Origin: JACCQS01 sp963766765
GTDB taxonomy: Bacteria; Actinomycetota; Actinomycetes; Mycobacteriales; Geodermatophilaceae
Assembly: GCA_963766765.1 (NCBI GenBank)
Contig: CAVYBR010000008.1
Span: 62,001 to 126,000 of the forward strand
DNA length: 64,000 nucleotides
Reading direction: 5' to 3'
A program made the translations under genes and the position numbers. Positions 33,733-41,713 of this stretch are shown piece by piece. The notes below the pieces were generated by a model. That model made no database searches. It was not told where the DNA came from and saw only the letters and a program-made list of their open reading frames with translations. Every line of letters begins with the position of its first letter. The stretch's first letter is position 1.

Positions 33733-34113
33733 TCAGCCGCCGCTGCCGTACGGGCGGGTGATGATCTCCAAGAGATGCCCGCTGGGCTCCTCCCAATAGA
33801 CCCCGCGGCCGCCGTCATGCGTGTTGATCTCGTTGGGCTGCGCCTTGTGCGGGTCGGCCCAGTAGGTCAATTCTCGTTCCCGGATCCGACCGAAGATCTC
33901 GTCGAACTCGGCTTCCTCGACGAGGAACGCGTAGTGCTGTGGATGCACCTTCTCGGCCTGGATGTAGTCGAGGGACACCTCGTTGGCGACCTCGACGACA
34001 AGGAACGGACCGTACGTCGACGGCTCCGGCAGGCCCAGGATTTCGCAGAGGAAGTTGGCCGACTCGTATCTGTCCTTGACGTTGACGATGGTGTGGTTGA
34101 GTTGCACGCTCAT
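33733..34113 (-). CDS. VOC family protein
   Basis: 126 residues from ATG 34113. NHTIVNVKDRYESANFLCEILGLPEP opens the first betaalphabetabetabeta unit; FLVEEAEFDEIFGRIRE and GRGVYWEEPSGHLLEIITRPYG make the second. The two His (near the N-terminus and HYAFLVEE) and late Glu form a possible metal site. Downstream partner of the cupin gene, 16 bp away; together they may act on an aromatic or reactive-ring substrate, but that is inference. Confidence 0.87.
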   Translation of the reverse strand: MSVQLNHTIVNVKDRYESANFLCEILGLPEPSTYGPFLVVEVANEVSLDYIQAEKVHPQHYAFLVEEAEFDEIFGRIRERELTYWADPHKAQPNEINTHDGGRGVYWEEPSGHLLEIITRPYGSGG

Positions 34114-34129
34114 GAGAACTCCTTCGGTC

Positions 34130-34618
34130 TCATAGCCAGTAGTTGTCGTGTCGCAGGAAGAATTCGGCGCGTTCCTCCTCGCTGAGTTCCTTGCCATTCG
34201 CCATATCGACGAGGCCTTCGAAGTACGCCTCGCGCGGCGCCCCGGGTGCGAACAGGATGAGCATCGTCGCCGGTTCGCCCGACTCGTTCTTGAAGGCATG
34301 GATGCCGCCCTCAGGCACGTAGAGAAAGTCACCTGCGGTGCCGTCCACCCAGGTTTCGCCGTTGTAGAGGCGGATCGTGCCGGACAGCACGAAGAAGGAC
34401 TCAGAGATCGTGCGGTGGAAGTGCGGATCAGCACCGCCTACGGTCGGGCCCATGTTCCAGCGGTAGAGCCCGAACTTCCCATCGGTTGACGCGCCCGTGG
34501 CCAGGTAATCCACCCGCGTCCCCGACGGATAGATCAGATCCGGGTCGTGATCGTGTGGGCGCAACGTTGCGCTGACCTCGCCGGTGTCTCCCGCATAGCG
34601 CGGTTCTGGATAGGACAT
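34130..34618 (-). CDS. Cupin-domain protein
   Basis: 162 residues. Single cupin barrel with metal-binding GGADPHFHRTISESFFVLSG (His, His, Glu) and YVPEGGIHAFKNES (second His), the standard two-motif pattern. ATG 34618 used; the frame is open 48 bp further 5' but overlaps the opposite gene's leader. Shares an operon with a VOC gene and ends SEEERAEFFLRHDNYWL. Candidate dioxygenase or sugar-binding protein; divergent from the class-V PLP gene. Confidence 0.88.
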   Translation of the reverse strand: MSYPEPRYAGDTGEVSATLRPHDHDPDLIYPSGTRVDYLATGASTDGKFGLYRWNMGPTVGGADPHFHRTISESFFVLSGTIRLYNGETWVDGTAGDFLYVPEGGIHAFKNESGEPATMLILFAPGAPREAYFEGLVDMANGKELSEEERAEFFLRHDNYWL

Positions 34619-34689
34619 TGGCGACCTCCTTGGCGACCCGACCGAGGTTAGTGCGAAGCAGGGCAAAGTCAGCTCCTAACCTGAACGGC

Positions 34690-35880
34690 ATGGTGATCGA
34701 CATCGAACGCGCCCGCCGGGACACCCCAGGCTGTGCCGGGGTAGCACATTTCAACAACGCGGGATCGGCGTTGCCGCCGACGCCGGTCACCGAGGCCGTG
34801 ATCGCACACCTTCGCCTCGAGGAACAGATCGGTGGCTACGAGGCGGCCGCCCGAGCCCGCGACGCTGTCGAGCGGCCGTACGCCGCGATCGCCGAGCTCA
34901 TCGGCTGCGAGCCTGACGAGATCGCGATTGTGGAGAACGCGACCCGCGCGTGGGACATGGCGTTCTACTCCCTGAACTTCGAGCCCGGCGATCGGATCCT
35001 GACGGCGCACGCGGAGTACGCCAGCAACGCCATCGCCTACCTCCAGGTTGCGCGACGAACCGGCGCGGTCGTGGAGGTGATCGACGACGACGAGCACGGT
35101 CAGCTCGACGTGGGTGACCTCGAGCGGCGGCTACGGGCACCCAGTGCGCCGGTCAAATTGGTGGCGGTCACGCACGTGCCCACGCAGGGCGGGCTGATCA
35201 ACCCGGCGGCCGAGATCGGCCAGGTAACCCGAGCGGCCGGCGTCCCGTACCTGCTCGACGCGTGCCAATCCGTGGGTCAGCTGCGGGTCGATGTCGGTGA
35301 GATCGGCTGCGATCTGCTCTCGGTCACCGGTCGCAAGTTTCTCCGCGGCCCCCGGGGCACCGGATTCCTCTACGCGTCGAGGGACATCGTCGGCACCCTC
35401 GAACCGCCCTTCCTGGACCTTCATGCCGCCGAGTGGACGGCTCCGGATTCGTACGAGATCCGACCCGACGCGCGACGCTTCGAAAACTGGGAGACCAACG
35501 TGGCCGCCAAGATCGGGCTCGGCGTGGCGGTCGACTATGCAATGTCGTACGGGATGGTCGCGATCGAGGAGCGGGTGCTCGGGCTGGCCGAAGAACTGCG
35601 TGCGCGCCTGACTGCGCTGCCCGGCGTCACTGTGCACGACCAGGGGAAACGACGCTGCGGCATCGTCACCTTCGCCGTCGATGGCTATCCTGCGTCAACC
35701 GTCCAGCAGCTCCTGAGTCAGGCGCACATCAACACCAGCGTCTCTGAGGTCAGTTCAGCCCAATTCGACTTCCCCGGCCGCGGGCTGACTGACCTGGTTC
35801 GTGCGTCCGTGCACTACTACAACACCGAGGAAGAGATCGGCCGGCTCTGCGACACGGTCCGAAGCCTGGCCGGCCGCTGA
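34690..35880 (+). CDS. Class-V aminotransferase / SufS-like PLP enzyme
   Basis: 396 residues. Cysteine-desulfurase-fold protein: HFNNAGSALPPTPV at the N-terminus, IVENATRAWDMAFYSL, DACQSVGQLRVDVGEIGCDLL (Asp for the pyridine N) and SVTGRKFLRGPRGTGFLY with the PLP lysine. It resembles isopenicillin-N epimerase/EgtE-type C-S lyases more than SufS because the SufS active-site Cys loop is not evident (SVSEVSSAQFDF instead). ATG 34690; GTG 34693 possible. No ergothioneine genes nearby. Confidence 0.85.
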   Translation: MVIDIERARRDTPGCAGVAHFNNAGSALPPTPVTEAVIAHLRLEEQIGGYEAAARARDAVERPYAAIAELIGCEPDEIAIVENATRAWDMAFYSLNFEPGDRILTAHAEYASNAIAYLQVARRTGAVVEVIDDDEHGQLDVGDLERRLRAPSAPVKLVAVTHVPTQGGLINPAAEIGQVTRAAGVPYLLDACQSVGQLRVDVGEIGCDLLSVTGRKFLRGPRGTGFLYASRDIVGTLEPPFLDLHAAEWTAPDSYEIRPDARRFENWETNVAAKIGLGVAVDYAMSYGMVAIEERVLGLAEELRARLTALPGVTVHDQGKRRCGIVTFAVDGYPASTVQQLLSQAHINTSVSEVSSAQFDFPGRGLTDLVRASVHYYNTEEEIGRLCDTVRSLAGR

Positions 35881-35881
35881 A

Positions 35882-36334
35882 CTATCCCTCGGCCTGCTCG
35901 GCCTGCTCGGCCTGCTCGGCCTGCTCGGACTGCGCGGCCTGCACCTCTTGCACGGAGCGCTGCAGCACGCAGAACTCGTTGCCCTCCGGGTCGGCGAGCA
36001 CCACCCAACTCACGTCCGCACCCTGACCGACGTCGGCTCGCGTGGCACCGAGGGCGAGGAGACGCTCGACCTCCTCGGCCTGCGTCGTGCCGTCAGCGCG
36101 TAGGTCGAGATGCAAGCGGTTCTTGACGGATTTGCGTTCGGGTACGGGCAGCACGTCGATCGTGGGGCCGCTGAGTCCCGACTCGTCGAAAGCGCCGGGC
36201 GGCGCGAGGCTGACGCCGCTGCCATCGAGGTCCGGGTCCGGCCAGGCTTCCCAACCGAGAGCGGCTGCCCAGAAGTCGGCGAGCCGTCCGGGGTCGACCG
36301 CGTCGATGGCGAGAACTGCGATCCTTGTCGGCAT
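35882..36334 (-). CDS. Glyoxalase-like (VOC) domain protein with repetitive C-terminal tail
   Basis: 150 residues from ATG 36334 (GTG 36340 is alternative). RIAVLAIDAVDPGRLADFW starts the fold; HLDLRAD and VVLADPEGNEFCVLQ end it, as in the glyoxalase-like domain of actinobacterial proteins. The last about 18 residues are QAEQAEQAEQAEG, encoded by CTCGGCCTG repeats, so its tail length is probably slippage-variable. Overlaps nothing; convergent with the PLP gene by 1-bp spacing. Confidence 0.87.
   Translation of the reverse strand: MPTRIAVLAIDAVDPGRLADFWAAALGWEAWPDPDLDGSGVSLAPPGAFDESGLSGPTIDVLPVPERKSVKNRLHLDLRADGTTQAEEVERLLALGATRADVGQGADVSWVVLADPEGNEFCVLQRSVQEVQAAQSEQAEQAEQAEQAEG
35888..35941. 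repeat. 9-bp coding microsatellite at the VOC gene 3' end
   Basis: CTCGGCCTG occurs four times exactly (35888-35923) and twice more with one change each. It is in frame with the minus-strand gene and codes for QAE repeats. Confidence 0.92.
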
Positions 36335-36378
36335 CGGCACATTCTCGCTGCACCCGGACGGATTGAGGAGGACGAGTC

Positions 36379-37172
36379 GTGCGTACCGAAGTTCTGGACG
36401 AGGCCTACGCCCGACTCCACGACATGGGTCCGGAGTTCGAGGGCGACGAGGAAGGCAACAACGGGCTGTCCAACCACGGACCGATGGTCGCCGAGGTGCT
36501 GGTCCGCCGCGGCTTCGATGAGAGCGTCCCCCGCTGGCTTGATCGGTATCTCCCGCGACTGGAGGGCATCCGCGGACCTTCCGAGGCCATCACCGAGGAG
36601 AACTGGCGCTCGGCCCTTGCCGGGGTCCAACCGGACAGGGCACCGAGCTTCGGCAGCCGGGCCGCGATAACGCCGGACTGGTCCGGCAGGTGCGGTACGC
36701 CCCCGAGCGCCGCCGCCGGACTCAGGTGTCCGCGTTGCGCGCTCCGGCAGATGCTGACGACGCGATGACGGTGCTGACCGAGCTGGTCACCGCCACAACG
36801 CTGCGCTACCTGCGCCGCGGGCACGGCAGCCCGGTCCTGTTGGTGCACACCGCCACAGCGCCGAATGGTGTCCTGCACACCCTGCCGGAGCTACCCCGCG
36901 AGCTGTGGATTCCGAGCTTGACCGCTGCGTGGGCTGCGGCCGCGGCGATCATCGCTGCCTACGAGCCAGGCGAGGATTCCCCGAAGGAGGCGCGGCCCGC
37001 CGTACCCGACGTCGGTGATCCAGCCGCCGAGATCCTCGAGCGTGCCGCCGCGCACGGTGACGAGCACGTCATCAAGTTCGCTGACACCGCGGTGGACGTC
37101 TACCGCCGTACCGGGGATCCGGACTCGTTGGCGGCGGCGCTGCACGTGGGCCAGTTGATCGGGCGGCGATGA
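36379..37172 (+). pseudogene. Questin-oxidase-like protein, decayed by frameshift and internal deletion
   Basis: The first frame (GTG 36379, GAGGAG upstream) gives VLDEAYARLHDMGPEFEG, LSNHGPMVAEVLVRRG, typical of the questin-oxidase (DUF4243) N-terminus. After the ITEENWRSALAGV point (about 36625) homology stops. A second frame (about 36690-37172) carries the family C-terminus: VLTELVTATTLRYLRRG, VLLVHTATAPNGVLHTLPEL and HGDEHVIKFADTAVDVY. Family proteins are normally about 330-400 residues; roughly 130 middle residues are missing, with a frame change. This marks a deleted gene, not one short protein. Confidence 0.75.
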
Positions 37173-37239
37173 GTTTGGCCGCTCCCGAGAGTCTCACCTG
37201 CGTACCAGCTCTCTACGCACCATCGACCAAGGAGTGACC

Positions 37240-37884
37240 ATGACTCGAGTACATATCGACATCTCCATGTCTCTCGACGGCTACGTCGCGGGACCGAACC
37301 AGAGCCTCGAGGAGCCGCTCGGCGAAGGTGGCGAGCAACTCCACGAGTGGGTTTTTCCGCTGGCCTTCTGGCGGGAGATGCACGGCGAGGAGGGCGGCGA
37401 GGTCAACTCGTCAGATGCGGTGATCAGGGAAGCGCACGACAATATCGGGGCGCATGTCATGGGCCGCAACATGTTCGGCGGCGGACCGGGACCTTGGGGT
37501 GATGATGAGTGGACCGGCTGGTGGGGCGACGAGCCGCCCTACCACGGCCCGGTCTTCATCCTGACCCACCACGCGCGGGAGCCGGTCTCCATGGCGGGCG
37601 GGACGACGTTCACGTTCGTGACCGACGGCGTCGAGTCGGCTCTCGAGCAGGCCCGGCAAGCAGCCGGCGGCAAGGACGTGTTGATAGCGGGTGGCGCGAG
37701 CATCGCCCAGCAGGCTCTTGCCGCTGGGCTGGTCGACGAGATGCAGCTCCACGTCGTACCGCTCCTGCTCGGGGGCGGCGCCCGGCTGCTCGACAACATC
37801 CCGAGCTCGGCGCCCGGACTGGAGGTCGTACGGGCGGTCGACGCGCCGGGGGTCACCCATCTGAAATACCGCGTCTCGCACTGA
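37240..37884 (+). CDS. Dihydrofolate-reductase-like protein
   Basis: 214 residues from ATG 37240, preceded by AAGGAG. VHIDISMSLDGYVAGPNQS, HVMGRNMFGGGPGPW, VFILTHHAREPVSM, GKDVLIAGGASIAQQALA and ELQLHVVPLLLGGG-like end region match the RibD-C/DHFR superfamily. Longer than the paralogue at 4329 because of the EEPLGEGGEQLHEWVFPLAFW insertion. Likely a pterin- or flavin-independent NADPH reductase of unknown substrate. Confidence 0.88.
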   Translation: MTRVHIDISMSLDGYVAGPNQSLEEPLGEGGEQLHEWVFPLAFWREMHGEEGGEVNSSDAVIREAHDNIGAHVMGRNMFGGGPGPWGDDEWTGWWGDEPPYHGPVFILTHHAREPVSMAGGTTFTFVTDGVESALEQARQAAGGKDVLIAGGASIAQQALAAGLVDEMQLHVVPLLLGGGARLLDNIPSSAPGLEVVRAVDAPGVTHLKYRVSH

Positions 37885-37889
37885 ACCAA

Positions 37890-37940
37890 GATCGTGAGCG
37901 GCAGGTGGCGAGCGGAAGTACACTCGCGCCGCTCACGATC
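37890..37940. repeat. Inverted repeat between DHFR-like and GNAT genes
   Basis: GATCGTGAGCGGC (37890-37902) pairs exactly with GCCGCTCACGATC (37928-37940) across 25 bp; the right arm touches the ATG of the GNAT gene. Structure resembles family B but the sequence is different. Confidence 0.85.
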
Positions 37941-38444
37941 ATGCAGAGTGGCCCTGTGCTGATCCGGGAAGCGACGGCGGACGACTGGACTGCGATCTGG
38001 CCGTTTCTGCAGCTGGTCGTGGCTGCCGGGGAGACCTACAGCTATGACCGCGCCCTGACCGAATCGCGGGCGCGCGAGCTGTGGATGCTCGATCCGCCGG
38101 GCGCAACGGTGGTGGCGGTGCGGCCGGACGGACCGGTGCTGGGTACGGCGAAGATGCACCCCAACCACGGCGGGCCTGGCGCACATGTGGCCACTGCGAG
38201 CTTCATCGTGGATCCCGCGCACGCTGGGAACGGCGTCGGTCGGGCACTCGGCGAGCATGTGCTCGCCTGGGCGCGCTCGGCGGGATTTCGGGCAATGCAG
38301 TTCAACGCCGTCGTCGAGACGAACATCGGCGCTGTCGGGTTGTGGCGTTCCCTGGGCTTCCAGGTGCTGACGACCGTGCCGGAGGCGTTTCACCATCCGA
38401 CCCACGGCTACGTCGGGCTGCACATCATGCATCGCTTCCTGTGA
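37941..38444 (+). CDS. GNAT family N-acetyltransferase
   Basis: 167 residues from ATG 37941 (GTG 37956 is an alternative, and nearer to the family N-terminus). LIREATADDWTAIWPFLQ start, acetyl-CoA region ATASFIVDPAHAGNGVGRALGEHVL (VxPxxxGxGxGxxL), FNAVVETNIGAVGLWRSLGF. Acetylates an amine on an unknown small molecule or protein. Its ribosome-binding region is inside an inverted repeat, which could hide it from ribosomes. Confidence 0.88.
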   Translation: MQSGPVLIREATADDWTAIWPFLQLVVAAGETYSYDRALTESRARELWMLDPPGATVVAVRPDGPVLGTAKMHPNHGGPGAHVATASFIVDPAHAGNGVGRALGEHVLAWARSAGFRAMQFNAVVETNIGAVGLWRSLGFQVLTTVPEAFHHPTHGYVGLHIMHRFL

Positions 38445-38469
38445 GCCGATGCAGTCCTGCGTTCTTGGG

Positions 38470-38552
38470 TGGGCAAGGGGGGAGTTGAACCCCCACGTCC
38501 TTTCGGACACACGGACCTGAACCGTGCGCGTCTGCCATTCCGCCACTTGCCC
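38470..38552 (-). tRNA. tRNA-Leu (anticodon CAG)
   Basis: 83-nt class-II tRNA. Acceptor GGGCAAG pairs with CTTGCCC. The anticodon loop TTCAGGT gives CAG, read with the long variable arm typical of leucine (GTGTCCGAAAGGACGT). T-arm GGGGGTTCAACTCCCCC with TTC loop. The 3' CCA is not encoded. Placement next to fhaA matches actinobacterial synteny. Confidence 0.97.
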
Positions 38553-38738
38553 CAGCGGTCGCCCAGCGTAACAGCGACTGATCTGCCAACTGAGCGCCGT
38601 ACGCGCAGCTCAACCGCCCCTCGAACGGCGTGCGAACTCAGCGTTCACGCCTCGACCTGACCCCGGCGAAGTCGCGTCCCGGCTTCCCGAAGACGCTGCA
38701 CAGATACCATCGACCGTCGAGGGAATCAGGAGATATAC

Positions 38739-39632
38739 GTGGGCGTGCTGCAGCGCTTCGAGCGAAAGCTCGAAGGTCTGGTTGGCGTGGCTTTCGCGCG
38801 CGTGTTCAAAGGCAAGGTTCACCCGGCCGAGATCGCCAAGGCCCTCGAGCGGGAGGCGACGGAACAACGGGTCGTCGTGGGCGAGGGTCGAGTCCTCGTG
38901 CCCAACCGCTACTCCGTGCGACTGGGTCCGGTCGACTACGAATACCTGGCCGAGTGGGAGGTCGAACTCAGCGCCACGATGGCCGAGATGGTCCAGGAAC
39001 ACATCGAGGCCGAGGGCTGGTCGACCTTCGGGAGGGTTCAGGTCAGCCTGTCCCGGGACGGAGACCTGCGTACGGGCGTGTTCCACGTTGACAGCCGGGT
39101 CGACGCCGATCAGCCGCCGCCTCCGCCCTTGGGACGACCCTCTGCGCCAGATGGCCGACTCGGCGGGGTACCTCCACCGCCGCGCGGACCGGTCCAGGGC
39201 ATGCCGCCCGTACCGCCGGTTCCGCCGGTACCCGTACCGCAGGGCAGCCCCCCGCCCCGGATCTCTCTCGATCAGCGTCCCGGCGGCCCCGCTCCGCCAC
39301 TCCCGAGTTCGACGCCACCCCGCTCGGCTCCGGAGGTCGTCCACGCGCTGGTCGTGGATGGGCCCAACACCCGCCATGTGCTGCGCGAGGGCAGCAACAT
39401 CATCGGGCGGGGGACCGAGGCTTCGATCCGCCTGCCCGACACCGGCGTCTCGCGCCGCCACGTCGACATCCAATTGTCCCGAGGCAACGCCAGCGTCGTC
39501 GATCTCGGCTCCACCAACGGAACCATCGTCAACGGCCGCCGCGTGCCGCACATTCTCCTGGCGGACGGGGACGTGATCCGGATCGGGCACTCGGTCCTGG
39601 TCTACCGCCAAGAATCCGGACCGGTGCGTTGA
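38739..39632 (+). CDS. fhaA: FhaA, DUF3662 and FHA-domain protein
   Basis: 297 residues. DUF3662 domain at about 1-115 (FERKLEGLVGVAFARVFKGK, RVLVPNRYSVRL), a Pro/Gly-rich linker at about 125-200, and a C-terminal FHA domain with IGRGTEASIRL, GVSRRHVDIQL and DLGSTNGTIVNG, the three phosphothreonine-binding motifs. In mycobacteria FhaA is a substrate of PknB and binds the flippase regulator MviN. Heads the signalling/cell-wall cluster and is followed by fhaB after 85 bp. Confidence 0.95.
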   Translation: MGVLQRFERKLEGLVGVAFARVFKGKVHPAEIAKALEREATEQRVVVGEGRVLVPNRYSVRLGPVDYEYLAEWEVELSATMAEMVQEHIEAEGWSTFGRVQVSLSRDGDLRTGVFHVDSRVDADQPPPPPLGRPSAPDGRLGGVPPPPRGPVQGMPPVPPVPPVPVPQGSPPPRISLDQRPGGPAPPLPSSTPPRSAPEVVHALVVDGPNTRHVLREGSNIIGRGTEASIRLPDTGVSRRHVDIQLSRGNASVVDLGSTNGTIVNGRRVPHILLADGDVIRIGHSVLVYRQESGPVR

Positions 39633-39717
39633 TGCCCCATTCCGCTGAGGCCACCGGCCGCACCGCAACCTCGCGGCGGGCCTCGCACCCGGCCATCCGC
39701 ACGTCCGGCGCGGGCTC

Positions 39718-40179
39718 ATGACCGCAGAGATTGTGGTGCAACTGTTCCGCTTCGGCTTCCTCGCTCTCCTCTGGCTCTTCATCTTGATCGCCTTCCGCGT
39801 CGTGCGAGCCGATCTGCTCGGCGGTCGCGCCAAGCGGGTCTCGGCCCCGGCTCGGCGGCAATCGGCAACCGGTCGCAAGGCCGGCCGTCCGCTGCGCCAG
39901 CTCAGGGTGACCGCCGGACCTCTGGCCGGTACCCGGATTACGCTCAGCGGCCAGACGATCCTCATCGGACGCGCCGACGACTCAACGCTGGTCCTCACCG
40001 ATGACTTCGCCAGTTCACGACATGCTCGTCTCACCCAGCGCGACGGCCAGTGGTACGTCGAAGACCTCGGCTCGACCAATGGCACCTACCTTGACCAACA
40101 ACGCGTCCAGGGGCCACTGGCTGTGGCACCAGGACAGCCCATCCGAATCGGGGCGACCGTGATCGAGCTTCACCAGTGA
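39718..40179 (+). CDS. fhaB: FhaB/FipA FHA-domain protein
   Basis: 153 residues. N-terminal hydrophobic helix FRFGFLALLWLFILIAFRVV (residues about 9-28), then a single FHA domain with ILIGRADDSTLVL, SSRHARLTQRD, VEDLGSTNGTYLDQ. Membrane anchoring fits the role of FipA at the septum, where it interacts with FtsZ/FtsQ in mycobacteria. 160 bp separate it from pstP. Confidence 0.94.
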   Translation: MTAEIVVQLFRFGFLALLWLFILIAFRVVRADLLGGRAKRVSAPARRQSATGRKAGRPLRQLRVTAGPLAGTRITLSGQTILIGRADDSTLVLTDDFASSRHARLTQRDGQWYVEDLGSTNGTYLDQQRVQGPLAVAPGQPIRIGATVIELHQ

Positions 40180-40339
40180 GCCAGCCGGTGCGTCGGAGAC
40201 GAGCATCGCAGGAGATGCCCGCCGGGGCGCCCCGACCAGAGCGCACCCGAGTACGACGGTCCCCGGCGGGCGGCTCCGAGGAGCGGAGTCGACTCGCGTG
40301 CGAAGCGCGCCTTGTCTCAGCGCATGAGGCGGACCAGCG
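40180..40339. other. Intergenic spacer in stk cluster (GC-rich, repetitive, no gene seen)
   Basis: 160 bp of G/C-rich sequence with GAGCG/GCGCG-type words and an AGCGCATGAGGCGGA segment just before the PstP start. It resembles the 169-bp spacer at 44787-44955. No ORF with coding character. Confidence 0.6.
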
Positions 40340-41713
40340 ATGACCCTCGCGCTGCGGTACGCGGCTAGGTCGGACCGCGGTCTGATCCGCGCGAAGAACG
40401 ACGACTCGGTCTACGCCGGGCCCCGCTTGCTCGCGGTGGCCGACGGGATGGGCGGGTACGCCGGCGGTGATGTGGCCAGCAAGGTCGTGATCGCAGCCTT
40501 GGAACACCTCGACGAAGAACTGCCGACCGGCGACATGCTGGCAGCGCTCGCGCGCGCCACCAGCGATGGCAGCGAGCACCTGCGTGAGCTGGTCCGGGAC
40601 GACGTCGCACTCGAGGGCATGGGTACGACGCTGACCGCACTGCTCTTTGCAGGATCCCGAATTGCCTTGTGTCACATCGGGGACTCCCGCGGCTATCTGC
40701 TGCGCGATGGCGTCCTCACGCAGATCACGCACGACGACACGTTCGTTCAGGCCATGATCGACGAAGGCCGGATCACCGAGGAGGAGGCGCGTTCGCACCC
40801 GCAGCGCAACCTCATCCTGCGGGCGCTCAACGGAAACGAGGTCGAGCCGGATCTGTCCATGCGCGAAGCCCGCGTCGATGACCGCTACCTGCTCTGCAGC
40901 GACGGTCTGTCGGGAGTCGTCTCCGACGAGACGATCCACGAGGCCCTGCAGATCACCGACCCCCAGGAGTCGGCCAACCGGCTGATCGAGCTCGCCCTTC
41001 GCGGCGGCGGCCCGGACAACATCACGTGTGTCGTGGCTGACGTCATCGACGACTCCCGAGACGGCGACACGGGGATGATCGATCCGGTCGTCGACGGAGC
41101 GGCGGGTGACAACGTCGGACAGCGGGACATCGATCCGATCTCCTCGGCCGGCCGGGCAGCATTGGCCGCACCGGAAAAGCCCGTTGCCCACGTGGCCGCG
41201 CGGGCGGTCGCCGCGCCGCCACCGCGGCGCCGTACCCGCCTGCTGCTCGGTGCGCTGGCCGCTGTCATCGTGCTGGCGGCCGCGGCTGGGGGCGTTTGGG
41301 CCTACGTTATGTCCCAGTACTTCGTCGGAGTGCTCGGGACAGACGCGGAGACCCAACACGTGGCGATCTTCCGCGGCGTCAACGCCGAACTGATCGGCCT
41401 CGATTTCTACCGGCTCCAGGAAGAGACCGCCCTCTCGGTCGCGGACCTCAATTCCGCAGCCCGCAACTCAGTGCGAGAAGGCATACCAGCCGACGACCTC
41501 GGCGCGGCCCAAGCAGTACTGGACAACCTGCGCGATCAGCGACTGCCGCTGTGCGCGCCGTCCCCGACCAGGTCCACCGAGCCGACTGTGACGACCACGG
41601 CACCGCTGCCCGGGCCATCGACCGAAGCCTCATCTCGGCCATCCGAGCGGCCCACCACCACCGTGACAACGGGGTCCGGTTCCACCGATCTGCCGTGCCG
41701 TGAGGGCGGCTGA
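40340..41713 (+). CDS. pstP: PP2C Ser/Thr phosphatase PstP
   Basis: 457 residues. PP2C domain in the first about 240 residues: RSDRGLIRAKNDDSVY, LAVADGMGGYAGGDVA (metal Asp), GDSRGYLLRDG, CSDGLSGVVSDE and GGGPDNITCVVADV. A membrane helix LLLGALAAVIVLAAAAGGVWAY (about 295-316) is followed by an extracellular Thr/Ser-rich region. Dephosphorylates the proteins phosphorylated by PknA/PknB. Stop TGA overlaps the rodA start (TGATG). Confidence 0.96.
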   Translation: MTLALRYAARSDRGLIRAKNDDSVYAGPRLLAVADGMGGYAGGDVASKVVIAALEHLDEELPTGDMLAALARATSDGSEHLRELVRDDVALEGMGTTLTALLFAGSRIALCHIGDSRGYLLRDGVLTQITHDDTFVQAMIDEGRITEEEARSHPQRNLILRALNGNEVEPDLSMREARVDDRYLLCSDGLSGVVSDETIHEALQITDPQESANRLIELALRGGGPDNITCVVADVIDDSRDGDTGMIDPVVDGAAGDNVGQRDIDPISSAGRAALAAPEKPVAHVAARAVAAPPPRRRTRLLLGALAAVIVLAAAAGGVWAYVMSQYFVGVLGTDAETQHVAIFRGVNAELIGLDFYRLQEETALSVADLNSAARNSVREGIPADDLGAAQAVLDNLRDQRLPLCAPSPTRSTEPTVTTTAPLPGPSTEASSRPSERPTTTVTTGSGSTDLPCREGG

